Numbered from the stretch's first letter, positions 20,053 through 29,859 are shown. The stretch: DNA of 64,000 nt from Syntrophus aciditrophicus SB (GCF_000013405.1 NC_007759.1:620001-684000); one strand, 5' to 3'. A program made the numbers and translations. The notes: a model not told the origin generated them from the sequence alone.

Positions 20053-20859
20053 ATGATCAATCGGGATCCATGCTTTATATGGCCCCTGCGGGCTGTTGTT
20101 TTCATCTTTTTGACAATACTGGCCGTGTTGTTGAACTCCCGACCGTCACTGGCTCAGGACACCTTCCCATCACCACAGGGTGCGGTCAATGATTTTGCCG
20201 GTGTGATCTCAGCTGCCGATGCCGTGCGGATGGAAGATCTTGCCCGGGAAGTGCTCGATAAAACGGGGACATCGGTTGTCGTGGCAACGGTAAAGTCCAT
20301 TGGTGATAACGATCTTAATGACTATGTCAACCGCCTCTATCAGGCCTGGGGGATAGGAGGAAAGGGAGAAGACCGGGGAGTCCTGATTTTCCTTACCTTT
20401 CAGGAAAGAAAGATCCGGATCGAGACCGGTTATGGTGTGGAGGGTATCCTTCCTGACGGGCGGGTTGGTGCAATTCTCGATCAGAATGTGGTTCCTTACC
20501 TGAAAAAAGGGGAATACAGTCTTGGACTTGTTCGTGCCGCCACGGCCGTTTCCCTCATCCTCGCTCAAGAGGCAGGAGTGACCCTGACGGGCACCCCGAC
20601 CGTTCCGCAGCCGGTAAACAGGCCGGCCAATCAGGGCGGCGGATATGGCCCCTGGCTTTTCCTTCTGCTGATCTTTCTTTTCGTTATGGGGAGCCGCAGA
20701 GGGCGCGAGTCCCTGCCTCTGATTCTGATGATGCTGCTCAGCGGCAGCGGTCGAAGGGGCGGTGGCGGAGATTTCGATGGATTCGGGAGCTTTGGAGGCG
20801 GCTTTGGCGGTTTCGGGGGAGGCAGCAGTGGAGGTGGCGGTGCCAGCCGCGGGTTTTAG
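20053..20859 (+). CDS. TPM-domain (YgcG-family) membrane protein
   Basis: A 268-residue protein with a signal peptide (about 1-34, cut near SLA-QD), a TPM domain (about 45-170, VNDFAGVISAADAVRMEDLAREV and GVEGILPDGRVGAILD), a membrane segment (about 198-212) and a C-terminal glycine-rich tail ending in GGGFGGFGGGSSGGGGASRG. TPM proteins are membrane-anchored with the TPM domain outside; their role is poorly defined and they commonly neighbour LemA genes, as here (lemA at 21754). A 14-base gap separates it from the next gene. Confidence 0.88.
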   Translation: MINRDPCFIWPLRAVVFIFLTILAVLLNSRPSLAQDTFPSPQGAVNDFAGVISAADAVRMEDLAREVLDKTGTSVVVATVKSIGDNDLNDYVNRLYQAWGIGGKGEDRGVLIFLTFQERKIRIETGYGVEGILPDGRVGAILDQNVVPYLKKGEYSLGLVRAATAVSLILAQEAGVTLTGTPTVPQPVNRPANQGGGYGPWLFLLLIFLFVMGSRRGRESLPLILMMLLSGSGRRGGGGDFDGFGSFGGGFGGFGGGSSGGGGASRGF

Positions 20860-20873
20860 GAGGCAAAGGCCAA

Positions 20874-21602
20874 GTGGCGAGAATACCAAAAAATCCTGAA
20901 GAGATCTTTCCTGAAATAACGGAGGATTACAGGCAGATTTTCGGGGACAGCCTGGTGTCGATCATCCTTTATGGAAGCGGCGCCAGTGATGATTACCGCC
21001 CCGGCATCTCCGATCTCAACTTCCTGCTGATTCTGGACGACGCGGGCCTGGAAAACCTGGAACGGGCGATTTCTCCTGCTAAAAAGTGGAAGTCCCGCAA
21101 GGTCGACGCGCCGCTGATTATGACCCAATCCGACATGAATTCTTCGCTGGATTCCTATCCCGTTGAATTCCTGAACATGAAGAATTCCTACCTTCTGGTT
21201 TATGGTGAGGATGTCCTGCAATCGCTGTCCTTCGATCTCGAGGCGCTCCGTCTGCAGATTGAACGGGAACTCAAAGGAAAACTGTTTCTTCTCCGGAAAA
21301 GCTATCTGGATACGGAAGGAAAGGAAGGAACTCTGCGGCGTCTGGTCGCGAAATCGCTGACTGCATTTACGGCCCTGTTCGAGGCGCTGCTGTACCTCAG
21401 GGGTCGTGAGATTCCTTCTTCACGGCGGGGAGTGATCAAGGCGATGGCCTGGGCGTTTCCTATTATTGATCCGGAAGTATTTCTGCGCTGCGCCGACATT
21501 CGGGAGGGGGAAGACCACTGCAGCGCATCGGAGTTGGACCGTCTGGTGAAGTCCTGCATGAAGGAGATCGGCAAATTGTGCGATTCTGTCGATCGGCTGT
21601 GA
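20874..21602 (+). CDS. Nucleotidyltransferase-fold protein with altered catalytic motif
   Basis: A 242-residue protein beginning with GTG at 20874 after AGGAGGCAAAG. Residues 33-55 (LYGSGASDDY followed by GISDLNFLLIL) match the GS...DxD loop of the polymerase-beta nucleotidyltransferase superfamily, but the second metal Asp is replaced (D47-L48-N49). The C-terminal half (about 120-240) is helical, as in HEPN-like or substrate-binding domains, without a recognised motif. It may be inactive or use other ligands. It sits between the TPM and LemA genes, apparently in one operon. Confidence 0.65.
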   Translation: MARIPKNPEEIFPEITEDYRQIFGDSLVSIILYGSGASDDYRPGISDLNFLLILDDAGLENLERAISPAKKWKSRKVDAPLIMTQSDMNSSLDSYPVEFLNMKNSYLLVYGEDVLQSLSFDLEALRLQIERELKGKLFLLRKSYLDTEGKEGTLRRLVAKSLTAFTALFEALLYLRGREIPSSRRGVIKAMAWAFPIIDPEVFLRCADIREGEDHCSASELDRLVKSCMKEIGKLCDSVDRL

Positions 21603-21753
21603 TTGCGGCATCCCATGGACCGGGAACCCAAAGGGAACGGTTTCGCGCCGCAAATGATTTAAAATAGAACCAGGGGATTCTGCATGGGGACTCTGTCATT
21701 CAGGCTCAAGAAGACATTGAGATGAATAACTGGATTTTCCGGGAGGTAAAGAG

Positions 21754-22329
21754 ATGACATCAGGCAGGAAAAATATTCTGATCGTGGCGGCAGTCGCATT
21801 GATTGTTCTGGCTTCGCTTTATTCCTTTTTCAGGGGACAATACAATACGTTTGTCACTTTGGATGAGACCGTCAAAAGTTCCTGGGCTCAGGTGGAAAAT
21901 CAGCTCCAGCGCCGATACGACCTGATTCCGAATCTCGTTGAAACCGTGAAAGGATATGCCCGGCAGGAAAAGGATGTCCTGATCGAGGTGACCAATGCGC
22001 GAGCCCGTGTCGGTGGAGCCGGAACCGTGCCGGAAAAGATTCAGGCCAACACTGATCTGTCCGGGGCTTTGAGCAGGCTTCTTGTTGTGGTGGAGCAATA
22101 CCCCGATCTCAAGTCCAATCAGAATTTTCTTCGCCTTCAGGATGAACTGGCCGGTACGGAAAATCGGATCGCCGTGGAAAGACGACGGTATAACGAAGAG
22201 GTCCGTCGTTACAACGTCGCGATTCGACGCTTTCCCAACAATCTGATCGCCGCGATTTTCGGCTTTCAGCCGGCGTCCTTTTATGAAGTGCCCGCGGCGG
22301 CCAAGGCAGCGCCGAAGGTCAAGTTTTAA
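21754..22329 (+). CDS. lemA: LemA family protein
   Basis: This 191-residue protein has an N-terminal membrane segment (about 8-25), then the LemA core: YNTFVTLDETVKSSWAQVE, the LQRRYDLIPNLVETVKGY motif (about 51-68), and the C-terminal RRYNEEVRRYNVAIRRFPNN followed by GFQPASFYE. LemA proteins are membrane-anchored helical proteins facing outside; their biochemical function is not established. It belongs to the TPM-nucleotidyltransferase-LemA group. Confidence 0.95.
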   Translation: MTSGRKNILIVAAVALIVLASLYSFFRGQYNTFVTLDETVKSSWAQVENQLQRRYDLIPNLVETVKGYARQEKDVLIEVTNARARVGGAGTVPEKIQANTDLSGALSRLLVVVEQYPDLKSNQNFLRLQDELAGTENRIAVERRRYNEEVRRYNVAIRRFPNNLIAAIFGFQPASFYEVPAAAKAAPKVKF

Positions 22330-22334
22330 AAGGC

Positions 22335-23534
22335 ATGTTTCGTTTTCTGCTGATTTTTTTTCTGCTTTATGGCGGCATTCACGGATATGCCTTCTGGAAG
22401 ATCAAGTCGGCTTTTTCTCCGGGGCCGACACTCTCGATCCTGATGATCGTGATCATGGCGATCATGATTCTTGCCCCGGCAGGAGTCAGGATAGCGGAAC
22501 AGAACGGTCTGGAAGCGACTGCCCGGACGCTTTCTCTTGTTGGATATACCTGGATGGGGGGGCTGTTTCTCTTCCTTTCCGCTTCTCTCCTGCTCGATTT
22601 CTCCCGCCTGATTCTTTTTCTGGCCGAATGGATCTGGAATAAAGAGATTTTTGCCTCCTTGATGCCCTCGCCCCGTCAGGCTCTGCTTATTCCCCTGACT
22701 CTGGCTCTGGGAATTTATGTTTACGGCTGGTTTGAGGCCCGGAACATCCGGGTGCAAGCTCTGACAATCAAGACGGAGAAACTGTTGCCGGAAGCAGGAC
22801 CGCTTCGGCTCGTTCAGATTTCCGATGTCCATGTCGGGCTGATGATCGGTTCCGATTTCGTTTCCCGGATGCTCCGGGTCGTGCGGGACGCAAAGCCTGA
22901 TCTTCTTGTATCGACGGGGGATCTGGTGGACGGACAGATCAACAGTCTGGAGAAGGTTCTTCCCCTCCTGCAGGACATCCGACCGCGTCTGGGAAAGTAT
23001 GCCATTACCGGGAATCATGAATTTTATGCTGGAATTTCCGAGGCTCAGAAATTTGCCCGCAAGGCCGGGTTTGTCCTGCTTCGGGGTGAGGGGGTGACGG
23101 TTGCCGGTTTGATCAATATCGCGGGAATCGATGATCCGGCAGGACGGGCTATCGGTCAGCACCGCCCCGTCGTGGAGGCGGAATTGCTGAAAAACCTGCC
23201 GGAACAGCATTTTACCATTCTTTTGAAGCATCAGCCAATCGTGAACAGGAATGCACTCGGCCTTTTTGATTTGCAGCTTTCCGGCCATACCCATAAGGGC
23301 CAGATTTTTCCCTTCAGTCTGATTACCCGATTTTATTTTCCCCTCCATACGGGTTTCTTCCGGCTTTCTGATTCTTCCTGCCTTCATGTGAGCCGGGGGA
23401 CTGGAACCTGGGGGCCTCCGATCCGCTTTTTCGCGCCCCCTGAAGTCACCGTGATTGATCTTGTCCCGGCCGGTGTTCTGCCGAGGGAATCCTTGGGCGG
23501 CAGCAGAGTACACTTCTCCAGCGGGAAGGACTGA
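22335..23534 (+). CDS. Membrane-bound calcineurin-like metallophosphoesterase
   Basis: This 399-residue protein has about four N-terminal membrane segments (to about 138) followed by a metallophosphoesterase domain. The metal-binding motifs appear in order: ISDVHVG (about 158), STGDLVDGQ (about 194), GNHEFY (about 223), KHQP (about 298) and SGHTHKGQ (about 315). It resembles the YaeI/YkuE group, whose members hydrolyse phosphoesters, some in lipids. It begins six bases after the lemA stop, so it is very likely cotranscribed. Confidence 0.9.
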   Translation: MFRFLLIFFLLYGGIHGYAFWKIKSAFSPGPTLSILMIVIMAIMILAPAGVRIAEQNGLEATARTLSLVGYTWMGGLFLFLSASLLLDFSRLILFLAEWIWNKEIFASLMPSPRQALLIPLTLALGIYVYGWFEARNIRVQALTIKTEKLLPEAGPLRLVQISDVHVGLMIGSDFVSRMLRVVRDAKPDLLVSTGDLVDGQINSLEKVLPLLQDIRPRLGKYAITGNHEFYAGISEAQKFARKAGFVLLRGEGVTVAGLINIAGIDDPAGRAIGQHRPVVEAELLKNLPEQHFTILLKHQPIVNRNALGLFDLQLSGHTHKGQIFPFSLITRFYFPLHTGFFRLSDSSCLHVSRGTGTWGPPIRFFAPPEVTVIDLVPAGVLPRESLGGSRVHFSSGKD

Positions 23535-23543
23535 TCACCGATC

Positions 23544-26171
23544 ATGGATATTATTACATCGCATATACAGACTGATTTCGATTCCCTGGGTTCCATGCTG
23601 GCGGCGAAGCTGCTGTACCCGGAAGCCCTGATCGTTTTTCCCGGGGCGCAGGAGAAGAGCGTCCGTGATTACCTGATGAACGCTCCTGCGGCAATCCGGG
23701 AAGACATGGTGAAACTCCGCCAGGTTGATCTGGACGATGTCAAGAGACTGATCATTGTGGACACGCGTCAGGCATCCCGCATCGGGGCTTTTGCGGATCT
23801 TCTCGGTCGGGAAGGCGTGACGGTTGTCCTTTATGATCATCATGGTTCCTCTCCTGACGATATCCAGGGGGATTCAGAGTACTGCGAGGAACTGGGTTCC
23901 ACGGTAGCCCTCATGGTGAAGATACTGAACCAAGAGGGAATAATGCCATCTCCTGAGATTGCCACAGTCATGGCCATGGGACTCTATGAAGATACCGGTT
24001 CCCTGCTTTTCCCCTCTGCGACGCCGGACGACTGCATGGCTCTGGCCGCTCTGATGACCTGGGGTGCGGACATGGATTCGATATCGAGGACCATTTCCCG
24101 GGAACTCAGCGCGGAGCAGGTGAATGTGCTGGATCAGCTGATCAAAAACCTTCGGATGCTCGAGGTCAACGGCTTGCATGTCGCGGTTTCTAAGTCCGCC
24201 TCAACGGCTTACGTGGAGGATTTTGCCATATTGGTTCACAAATTAAGGGGCATGTATGTCGCAGATGCCTTTTTTGCGCTTGGACAAATGGGGGAACGGA
24301 TCTATCTGGTTGCCCGGAGTACGCAACCGCAGCTCAATGCGGCGCAGATTGCCGCTTTCTTCGGCGGCGGTGGTCATGCCTCGGCCGCGGCGGCTTCTCT
24401 TAAGGAACTCAATCTCAATCAGGCGGAATCCCTGCTGATCAAATATATCCGGCAGGAAACGAGGCCCCTTATTACCGCCCGGGACATCATGACGTTTCCA
24501 GTCAAGGGGATTTATCTGGAAGACAGCATTAACAAAGCCAGCGAACTTCTCAACAAATATCACATCAATGCCCTGATTGTGAAATCCGCCGATGAACGGG
24601 TCCGGGGCATGATCACCCGTCAGGTGGTCAGTCGCGCTCAGGGGCACGATCTGGGAGAGGCCAGAATCAGGGATTACATGATCCAGGATGTGCGCACCGT
24701 TCGACCGGATGCTCCCGTGGGAGAAATCCGGAGTCTGGTGATTGACGGAAATCAGCGGCTTATCCCCGTGGTTGAAGACCGCAGGGCCGTGGGGGTGATC
24801 ACCCGTACGGACCTGATGAGGATGCTTCATGAAAGAATGACTAAGATCGAAAAGGGGGTGTCCGCAGAAGCTCCAGGAAAATCAATCCGGCACCTTCTTA
24901 TGGAGAGGATGCCCCCGGATTTATACGACACGCTCAAGAAATCCGGAGAACTGGCAGAGTCCATGGGATTCAATCTCTTTCTCGTAGGAGGGATTGTCCG
25001 GGATATGGTTATGCGGATTGAAAATCTGGATGTCGACCTTGTTGTCGAAGGTGACGGGATTATCTTTGCAAAGGCCCTCGCCGAAGCCTTCGGCGGGAAG
25101 GTTTCGCCTCACGAAAAGTACAAAACTGCGGTTGTCCGGCTTCCGGGAGGGCGGAGGATCGATCTGGCCACGGCAAGACTGGAGTACTACCGGATGCCGG
25201 GGGCCTTCCCGGAGGTAGAGGAATCGACACTGAAACTTGATCTCTACCGGAGAGACTTTACGATCAACACAATGGCTGTGGCCCTGAATCCCCATCGTTT
25301 CGGGGAATTAATCGATTTTTTCGGGGCGCAGCGGGACATCCGGGAAAAAAAGATCCGGGTGCTCCATTCCCTGAGCTTTGTGGAGGATCCTTCACGCATC
25401 CTCCGGGCTGTCCGGTTTGAAAAACGCTTTAACTTTTGTCTGGGTAAACAGACAGTCTCGCTGATTTCCTCGGCCGTTCAGGCCGGTTTTCTCCGTAATA
25501 TACCAGGAAGGCGGATCTTTCACGAAATGCGGCAGATACTGCAGGAAGAAAATCCGGTCCGCTGCATGGACCGGCTTCATGAACTCAAGGTCCTGGAAGC
25601 CATCCATCCGGACCTGGTTTTCGATGAACGGATTCGAGAATCATTTGTTTCCGTTCGAGAAACCCTTTTCTGGTTTCGCCTGCTATACACCCATGAAAAA
25701 GTCCGGCCCTGGTTTCTCTATTGTCTGGCTCTGACGGAACCGATGAATCCCGAGACGGTCATGTCAATTGCAGAAGCTCTTGGGCTGAGGCGGGAAGATG
25801 CGGAAATGCTCCTTGCCTCACGGGAAAGAGTCCGGGAACTCATGAAGCGGCTGGCATCCCTGTCTGAAATCCTGCCGTCCAAGGCGTTTGGAATCCTGGA
25901 AGACGCGGCCCTTGAGGAGATGCTTTACGCCATGTCCCGGTCACGGTCGGCAACCTTCAAAAAGATCTTTTCCACTTATGTGACCTCCTGGCGGAACTAT
26001 CGGCCTCCGGTCAGCGGCAAGGATCTTCTTGTTATTGGATTTTCACAGAATCCGGAGCTGGGCCGCTGTTTAAGGGAAATCCGCGACCAGGGATTAAACG
26101 GAGAGATCCGGGACTTCGCAGGCGCCATGGACTATGCCCGAACCTTCCTGAGAGGCCTGCGCCAATCGTGA
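23544..26171 (+). CDS. DHH phosphoesterase - CBS pair - tRNA nucleotidyltransferase fusion
   Basis: An 875-residue multidomain protein. A DHH-type phosphoesterase domain comes first (HIQTDFDSLGSM at 7-18, YDHHG near 97) with its DHHA1 part (GGGGHASAAAAS near 274). Two CBS domains follow (about 312-365 and 377-435). The C-terminal half is a class II poly(A) polymerase/CCA-adding nucleotidyltransferase (LVGGIVRDMVM near 480, catalytic DVD near 496, YRRDFTINTMAV near 570, and a DPSRILRAVRF signature). In several bacteria this architecture is the A-adding half of a split CC/A tRNA end-repair pair. The partner CC-adding enzyme is not in the window. It starts ten bases after the phosphoesterase gene. 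Confidence 0.93.
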   Translation: MDIITSHIQTDFDSLGSMLAAKLLYPEALIVFPGAQEKSVRDYLMNAPAAIREDMVKLRQVDLDDVKRLIIVDTRQASRIGAFADLLGREGVTVVLYDHHGSSPDDIQGDSEYCEELGSTVALMVKILNQEGIMPSPEIATVMAMGLYEDTGSLLFPSATPDDCMALAALMTWGADMDSISRTISRELSAEQVNVLDQLIKNLRMLEVNGLHVAVSKSASTAYVEDFAILVHKLRGMYVADAFFALGQMGERIYLVARSTQPQLNAAQIAAFFGGGGHASAAAASLKELNLNQAESLLIKYIRQETRPLITARDIMTFPVKGIYLEDSINKASELLNKYHINALIVKSADERVRGMITRQVVSRAQGHDLGEARIRDYMIQDVRTVRPDAPVGEIRSLVIDGNQRLIPVVEDRRAVGVITRTDLMRMLHERMTKIEKGVSAEAPGKSIRHLLMERMPPDLYDTLKKSGELAESMGFNLFLVGGIVRDMVMRIENLDVDLVVEGDGIIFAKALAEAFGGKVSPHEKYKTAVVRLPGGRRIDLATARLEYYRMPGAFPEVEESTLKLDLYRRDFTINTMAVALNPHRFGELIDFFGAQRDIREKKIRVLHSLSFVEDPSRILRAVRFEKRFNFCLGKQTVSLISSAVQAGFLRNIPGRRIFHEMRQILQEENPVRCMDRLHELKVLEAIHPDLVFDERIRESFVSVRETLFWFRLLYTHEKVRPWFLYCLALTEPMNPETVMSIAEALGLRREDAEMLLASRERVRELMKRLASLSEILPSKAFGILEDAALEEMLYAMSRSRSATFKKIFSTYVTSWRNYRPPVSGKDLLVIGFSQNPELGRCLREIRDQGLNGEIRDFAGAMDYARTFLRGLRQS

Positions 26172-26250
26172 CATTTCTGTTTCCCGAATCGGTTTCATGC
26201 CTGCTCGCATAACAATAAGGATGACCGCCAATCCCTCCCCTCAATCTCTA

Positions 26251-27627
26251 TCAAAAATGGGTAAGCGCGGGCTTGCCTATGGGAAACACATTGAACCCCA
26301 CCTCAAAGCAACGTCGGGAATCCAGAATGTTCCGGCCGTCAAAAATAAAGGCCGGCTTTTCCGCATCCCGGTAAAGTCGTTCGTAATCGAGGTCAGCGTA
26401 GAGCGGCCATTCGGTCATAACCGCTATGGCATGGCATCCCATAGCGGCCTCGTAGGGGTCGTCCACAAACAGGACCTTGCCCTGGACATTGGCCAGATCG
26501 ATTCGGGCGTTGTTAAGCGCCTTGGGGTCCGTAATGACGACTTCGGCGTGTTCTTCCAGCAGCCTTCGGGTGACGTAAATGGCCGGGCTTTCCCGCGTGT
26601 CGCCCGTATTGGCCTTGAAGGCGAAACCAAACAGACAGATCCGTTTGCCCGCAAGGGTGTTGAACATGGCTGCCAGCATATTCCGAACAAAACGTTCCTG
26701 CTGATAATTATTGATTTTGATGACGCTTTCCCAGTAGTCGGCCACGTCGTTCAGGCCATAGTGGCGGCAGAGATAGACCAGATTGAGGATGTCCTTCTTG
26801 AAACAGGATCCGCCGAAACCGATGCTGGCGTTCAGAAAACGGGATCCGATGCGGCTGTCGGCACCCACAGCCCTGGCCACCTCGGTTACATCGGCCTCGG
26901 TCTTTTCACAAAGGGCGGAAATGGCGTTGATTGAGGAGACGCGCTGGGCCAGAAAAGCATTGGATACCAGTTTGGAAAGTTCACTGCTCCAGATGTTGGA
27001 GGTGATGATCTTTTCCCGCGGGACCCAGTTGGCAAAAATCTCAACCAGGGTATCCCTCGCCTTCAAACCATCCTCGGTTTCCCGTGACCCGATGAGAACT
27101 CGATCCGGGTCTTTTAAATCGTTGACTGCCGTGCCTTCAGCAAGAAATTCCGGATTCGAAAGGACGTCGAACCGCACGCCGTTTCTGCTCGTGTTCAGGA
27201 TTCTTTCCATGGCCTGGGCGGTACGGACGGGAAGGGTGCTTTTCTCGATAACGATTTTCGGCGACGTAGAATTCTGGAGAATCTGGCGGGCTGTTTTTTC
27301 CCAGTATTGAAGGTCTGCGGCCATACCGGCTCCCGTCCCGAACGTCTTCGTCGGAGTGTTGACGCTGACGAAAATGATATCGTTTTCCCGGATACCCCGT
27401 TCGACGTCCGTACTGAAAAAGAGGTTTCGATTGCGGGTGGCCTTGACGAGTTCGTCCAGGCCCGGTTCATAGATCGGCAGATCATTGGAATTCCACTGGG
27501 CGATGCGCTCGGGGTTGATGTCCACGATCGTCACTTTGTACTGCGGGCATTGGCGTGCAATCATGGCCATTGTCGGGCCGCCGACATAGCCGGCGCCGAT
27601 ACAGAGGATGTTTTTTTCGAATTCCAT
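26251..27627 (-). CDS. ugd: UDP-glucose 6-dehydrogenase, animal-type
   Basis: This 458-residue enzyme oxidises UDP-glucose to UDP-glucuronate with two NAD+. The NAD site GAGYVGGPT is at 10-18, the NTPTKT segment near 90 and the catalytic Cys in GFGGSCFKKD near 274. From memory of the family, long identical stretches (LSNPEFLAEGTA, NAFLAQR.SSINAISALCE, TGDTRE, PAFIFDGR) are closer to eukaryotic UGDH than to the shorter enterobacterial Ugd. The ATG follows GGAGGAGATA-type sequence. It lies 56 bases downstream of the UDP-xylose synthase gene on the same strand. Confidence 0.95.
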   Translation of the reverse strand: MEFEKNILCIGAGYVGGPTMAMIARQCPQYKVTIVDINPERIAQWNSNDLPIYEPGLDELVKATRNRNLFFSTDVERGIRENDIIFVSVNTPTKTFGTGAGMAADLQYWEKTARQILQNSTSPKIVIEKSTLPVRTAQAMERILNTSRNGVRFDVLSNPEFLAEGTAVNDLKDPDRVLIGSRETEDGLKARDTLVEIFANWVPREKIITSNIWSSELSKLVSNAFLAQRVSSINAISALCEKTEADVTEVARAVGADSRIGSRFLNASIGFGGSCFKKDILNLVYLCRHYGLNDVADYWESVIKINNYQQERFVRNMLAAMFNTLAGKRICLFGFAFKANTGDTRESPAIYVTRRLLEEHAEVVITDPKALNNARIDLANVQGKVLFVDDPYEAAMGCHAIAVMTEWPLYADLDYERLYRDAEKPAFIFDGRNILDSRRCFEVGFNVFPIGKPALTHF

Positions 27628-27683
27628 ATCTCCTCCAGTTTTTGGATTTAAAAGATTTAAGGTAATGTCCTGATCATCGCCCT

Positions 27684-28616
27684 TCAGGTCAGTTTTTCCC
27701 TGAAATAGGCGATCGTTCGTTTCAGACCTTCTTCCAGCGATGTTTTTGGATTCCAGTTCAGGATCTCTGCTGCCAGGGCGATATCGGGCTGCCGCTGAGC
27801 CGGATCGTCTTGGGGCAGGGGTTGAAACAGAATCCGGGAGGAAGAGTCGGTCAGGGCGATGACTTTTTCTGCCAGTTCGAGAATCGTAAATTCCGCCGGA
27901 TTTCCCAGATTGATTGGCCCTGAGATTTCCTTCGGGGTATTCATAATACGGATGAGACCCTCGATCATGTCATCGACAAAGCAGAAGGACCTTGTCTGTG
28001 AACCGTCACCATAAACGGTGATGTCTTTGCCGGTCAGAGCCTGAACAATGAAATTGCTGACGACCCGGCCGTCGCTCATGGCCATCCGGGAGCCATAGGT
28101 GTTGAAGATCCTGACGATTTTTGTATCTACGCCATTCTGGCGGCGGTAATCCATCATGAGGCATTCCGCAGCCCTTTTGCCTTCATCGTAACAACTGCGG
28201 ATGCCGATCGGGTTGACCCTTCCCCAGTAGGCTTCATTTTGAGGATGAACTTCCGGATCGCCGTACACTTCCGAAGTCGATGCCTGCAGAATCCGGGCCT
28301 TGACGCGCTTGGCCAGCCCGAGGGTATTGATGGCGCCCATGACGCTGGTCTTAATCGTTTTAATGGGGTTGTACTGATAATGGACGGGAGAGGCTGGGCA
28401 TGCCAGATTGTAGATCTGATCAACCTCCAGGTAGATGGGCATCGTCATATCGTGACGGATCAGCTCAAACCGGGGATTGCCGACCATATGAAGGATATTG
28501 TCCTTACTGCCGGTAAAAAAATTGTCGAGGCAGAGGATATCATGCTTATCGGCAAGAAGCCGCTCGCAGAGATGAGAACCCAGAAAACCGGCACCGCCGG
28601 TAATCAATATACGCAT
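27684..28616 (-). CDS. uxs: UDP-glucuronate decarboxylase (UDP-xylose synthase)
   Basis: A 310-residue extended short-chain dehydrogenase of the UXS group that converts UDP-glucuronate to UDP-xylose. It shows the NAD motif [10 protein letters not shown] (7-16), [12 protein letters not shown] near 90, the active-site Tyr/Lys of SCYDEGKR (near 142/146) and [16 protein letters not shown] near 205. The next gene in the operon makes its substrate, so the pair forms a UDP-glucose to UDP-xylose route, presumably for a surface polysaccharide. No glycosyltransferases are adjacent. Confidence 0.95.
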   Translation of the reverse strand: MRILITGGAGFLGSHLCERLLADKHDILCLDNFFTGSKDNILHMVGNPRFELIRHDMTMPIYLEVDQIYNLACPASPVHYQYNPIKTIKTSVMGAINTLGLAKRVKARILQASTSEVYGDPEVHPQNEAYWGRVNPIGIRSCYDEGKRAAECLMMDYRRQNGVDTKIVRIFNTYGSRMAMSDGRVVSNFIVQALTGKDITVYGDGSQTRSFCFVDDMIEGLIRIMNTPKEISGPINLGNPAEFTILELAEKVIALTDSSSRILFQPLPQDDPAQRQPDIALAAEILNWNPKTSLEEGLKRTIAYFREKLT

Positions 28617-28836
28617 GATAAATGCCTGCAGGAATAATTCAGACCCGTTATTGATATCATTTTGGGACAGTTATCCGGAAGTCTTGATTTTACAGCAACA
28701 TCCTTATAGCATTATGGAAGAAATGTAAATCTTTTTCCTCTGGGGAAAAGACCGATATTGGTTTGCCCTCTGTCATCCGGAACTGGGGGAGGGACAAATA
28801 ATTGAGTTCGGGAAAAATTGAGAAGGGACATATGCG

Positions 28837-29694
28837 ATGCGGGAATCGGGGAAACTTTACGTTGTGGCAACGCCCATTGGAAATCTGGAAGATATCACCT
28901 TTCGCGCGATCCGGGTGCTTAAAGAAGTCGCTCTGGTGGCAGCGGAGGACACCCGGAGAACGCGGAAGCTTTTTGACGCTTATTCGATCAGCACTCCTCT
29001 GATCAGTCTCTATGAGCATAATGAATTCAGAAAAAGTCGAGTGTTGATTGACCGGCTTCGGGAAGGTTCCGATGTGGCTTATGTTTCGGATGCGGGAACG
29101 CCCGGCATTTCCGATCCCGGATTTTTGCTGATCCGACAGGCATTGGAAAATCGCATCCCGGTAATTCCTGTTCCGGGAGTGTCGGCGGGGATAGCGGCTT
29201 TGAGTGTTTCGGGCATACCGATGGAGTCTTTCGTTTTTATGGGATTTTTGCCTGCGAAGGCGGGAAAGCGCAGAGACCTGCTTGTTTCTTTGAAGGATGA
29301 ACAAAAAACCTTGATCTTCTTTGAGGCGCCTCATCGCCTGGAGGCTGCCCTGGAAGACATCCACTCGATTCTCGGTAACCGGGAGATCGCCATCGCCCGC
29401 GAGCTGACTAAACTCCATGAGGAAATCCTGAGGGGCCGTTTGCAGGATCTTCTGCCGGTTCTTCGGGACAGGCGGATCAAGGGAGAAATTACACTGATTG
29501 TTGCGGGGCAGGAGCCGACTGTCAGAGTGGTGTCCGATGAGGACGTCCGAAGCCTCTATTTCAGGCTGGCCAGGGCAGGGAATCGCTCCGACCGGGATAT
29601 TGTGGATCGGATTGTCGAGGAAACGGGCGTTTCCAGAAAGCGGGTTTACACGATTGTCGTGGCTGCCGCTTCCTCGGATCTAAACGCTGATTGA
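28837..29694 (+). CDS. rsmI: 16S rRNA (cytidine(1402)-2'-O)-methyltransferase
   Basis: This 285-residue tetrapyrrole-methylase-fold enzyme 2'-O-methylates C1402 in the 16S rRNA decoding centre using SAM. The N-terminus LYVVATPIGNLEDITFRAIR, the ALVAAEDTRRTRKLF stretch and SDAGTPGISDPG near 87 are RsmI signatures. The ATG at 28837 lies eight bases after AGAAGGGA. The gene is divergent from uxs across 220 bases. Confidence 0.95.
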   Translation: MRESGKLYVVATPIGNLEDITFRAIRVLKEVALVAAEDTRRTRKLFDAYSISTPLISLYEHNEFRKSRVLIDRLREGSDVAYVSDAGTPGISDPGFLLIRQALENRIPVIPVPGVSAGIAALSVSGIPMESFVFMGFLPAKAGKRRDLLVSLKDEQKTLIFFEAPHRLEAALEDIHSILGNREIAIARELTKLHEEILRGRLQDLLPVLRDRRIKGEITLIVAGQEPTVRVVSDEDVRSLYFRLARAGNRSDRDIVDRIVEETGVSRKRVYTIVVAAASSDLNAD

Positions 29695-29859
29695 CATGAG
29701 TTATCTATTCAGTTTATCGGACAGGGCGGTCGCAGATGCCAACGATAATTTATTGATGTATCTGATCATCTATGATAATTTCCCCGAAATTCAGAGCTTA
29801 ATCAGGATGATCGTCTGGAAGTGGAGCATCCCGGATAGCAGAAACCGGAGAGCAAAAAA

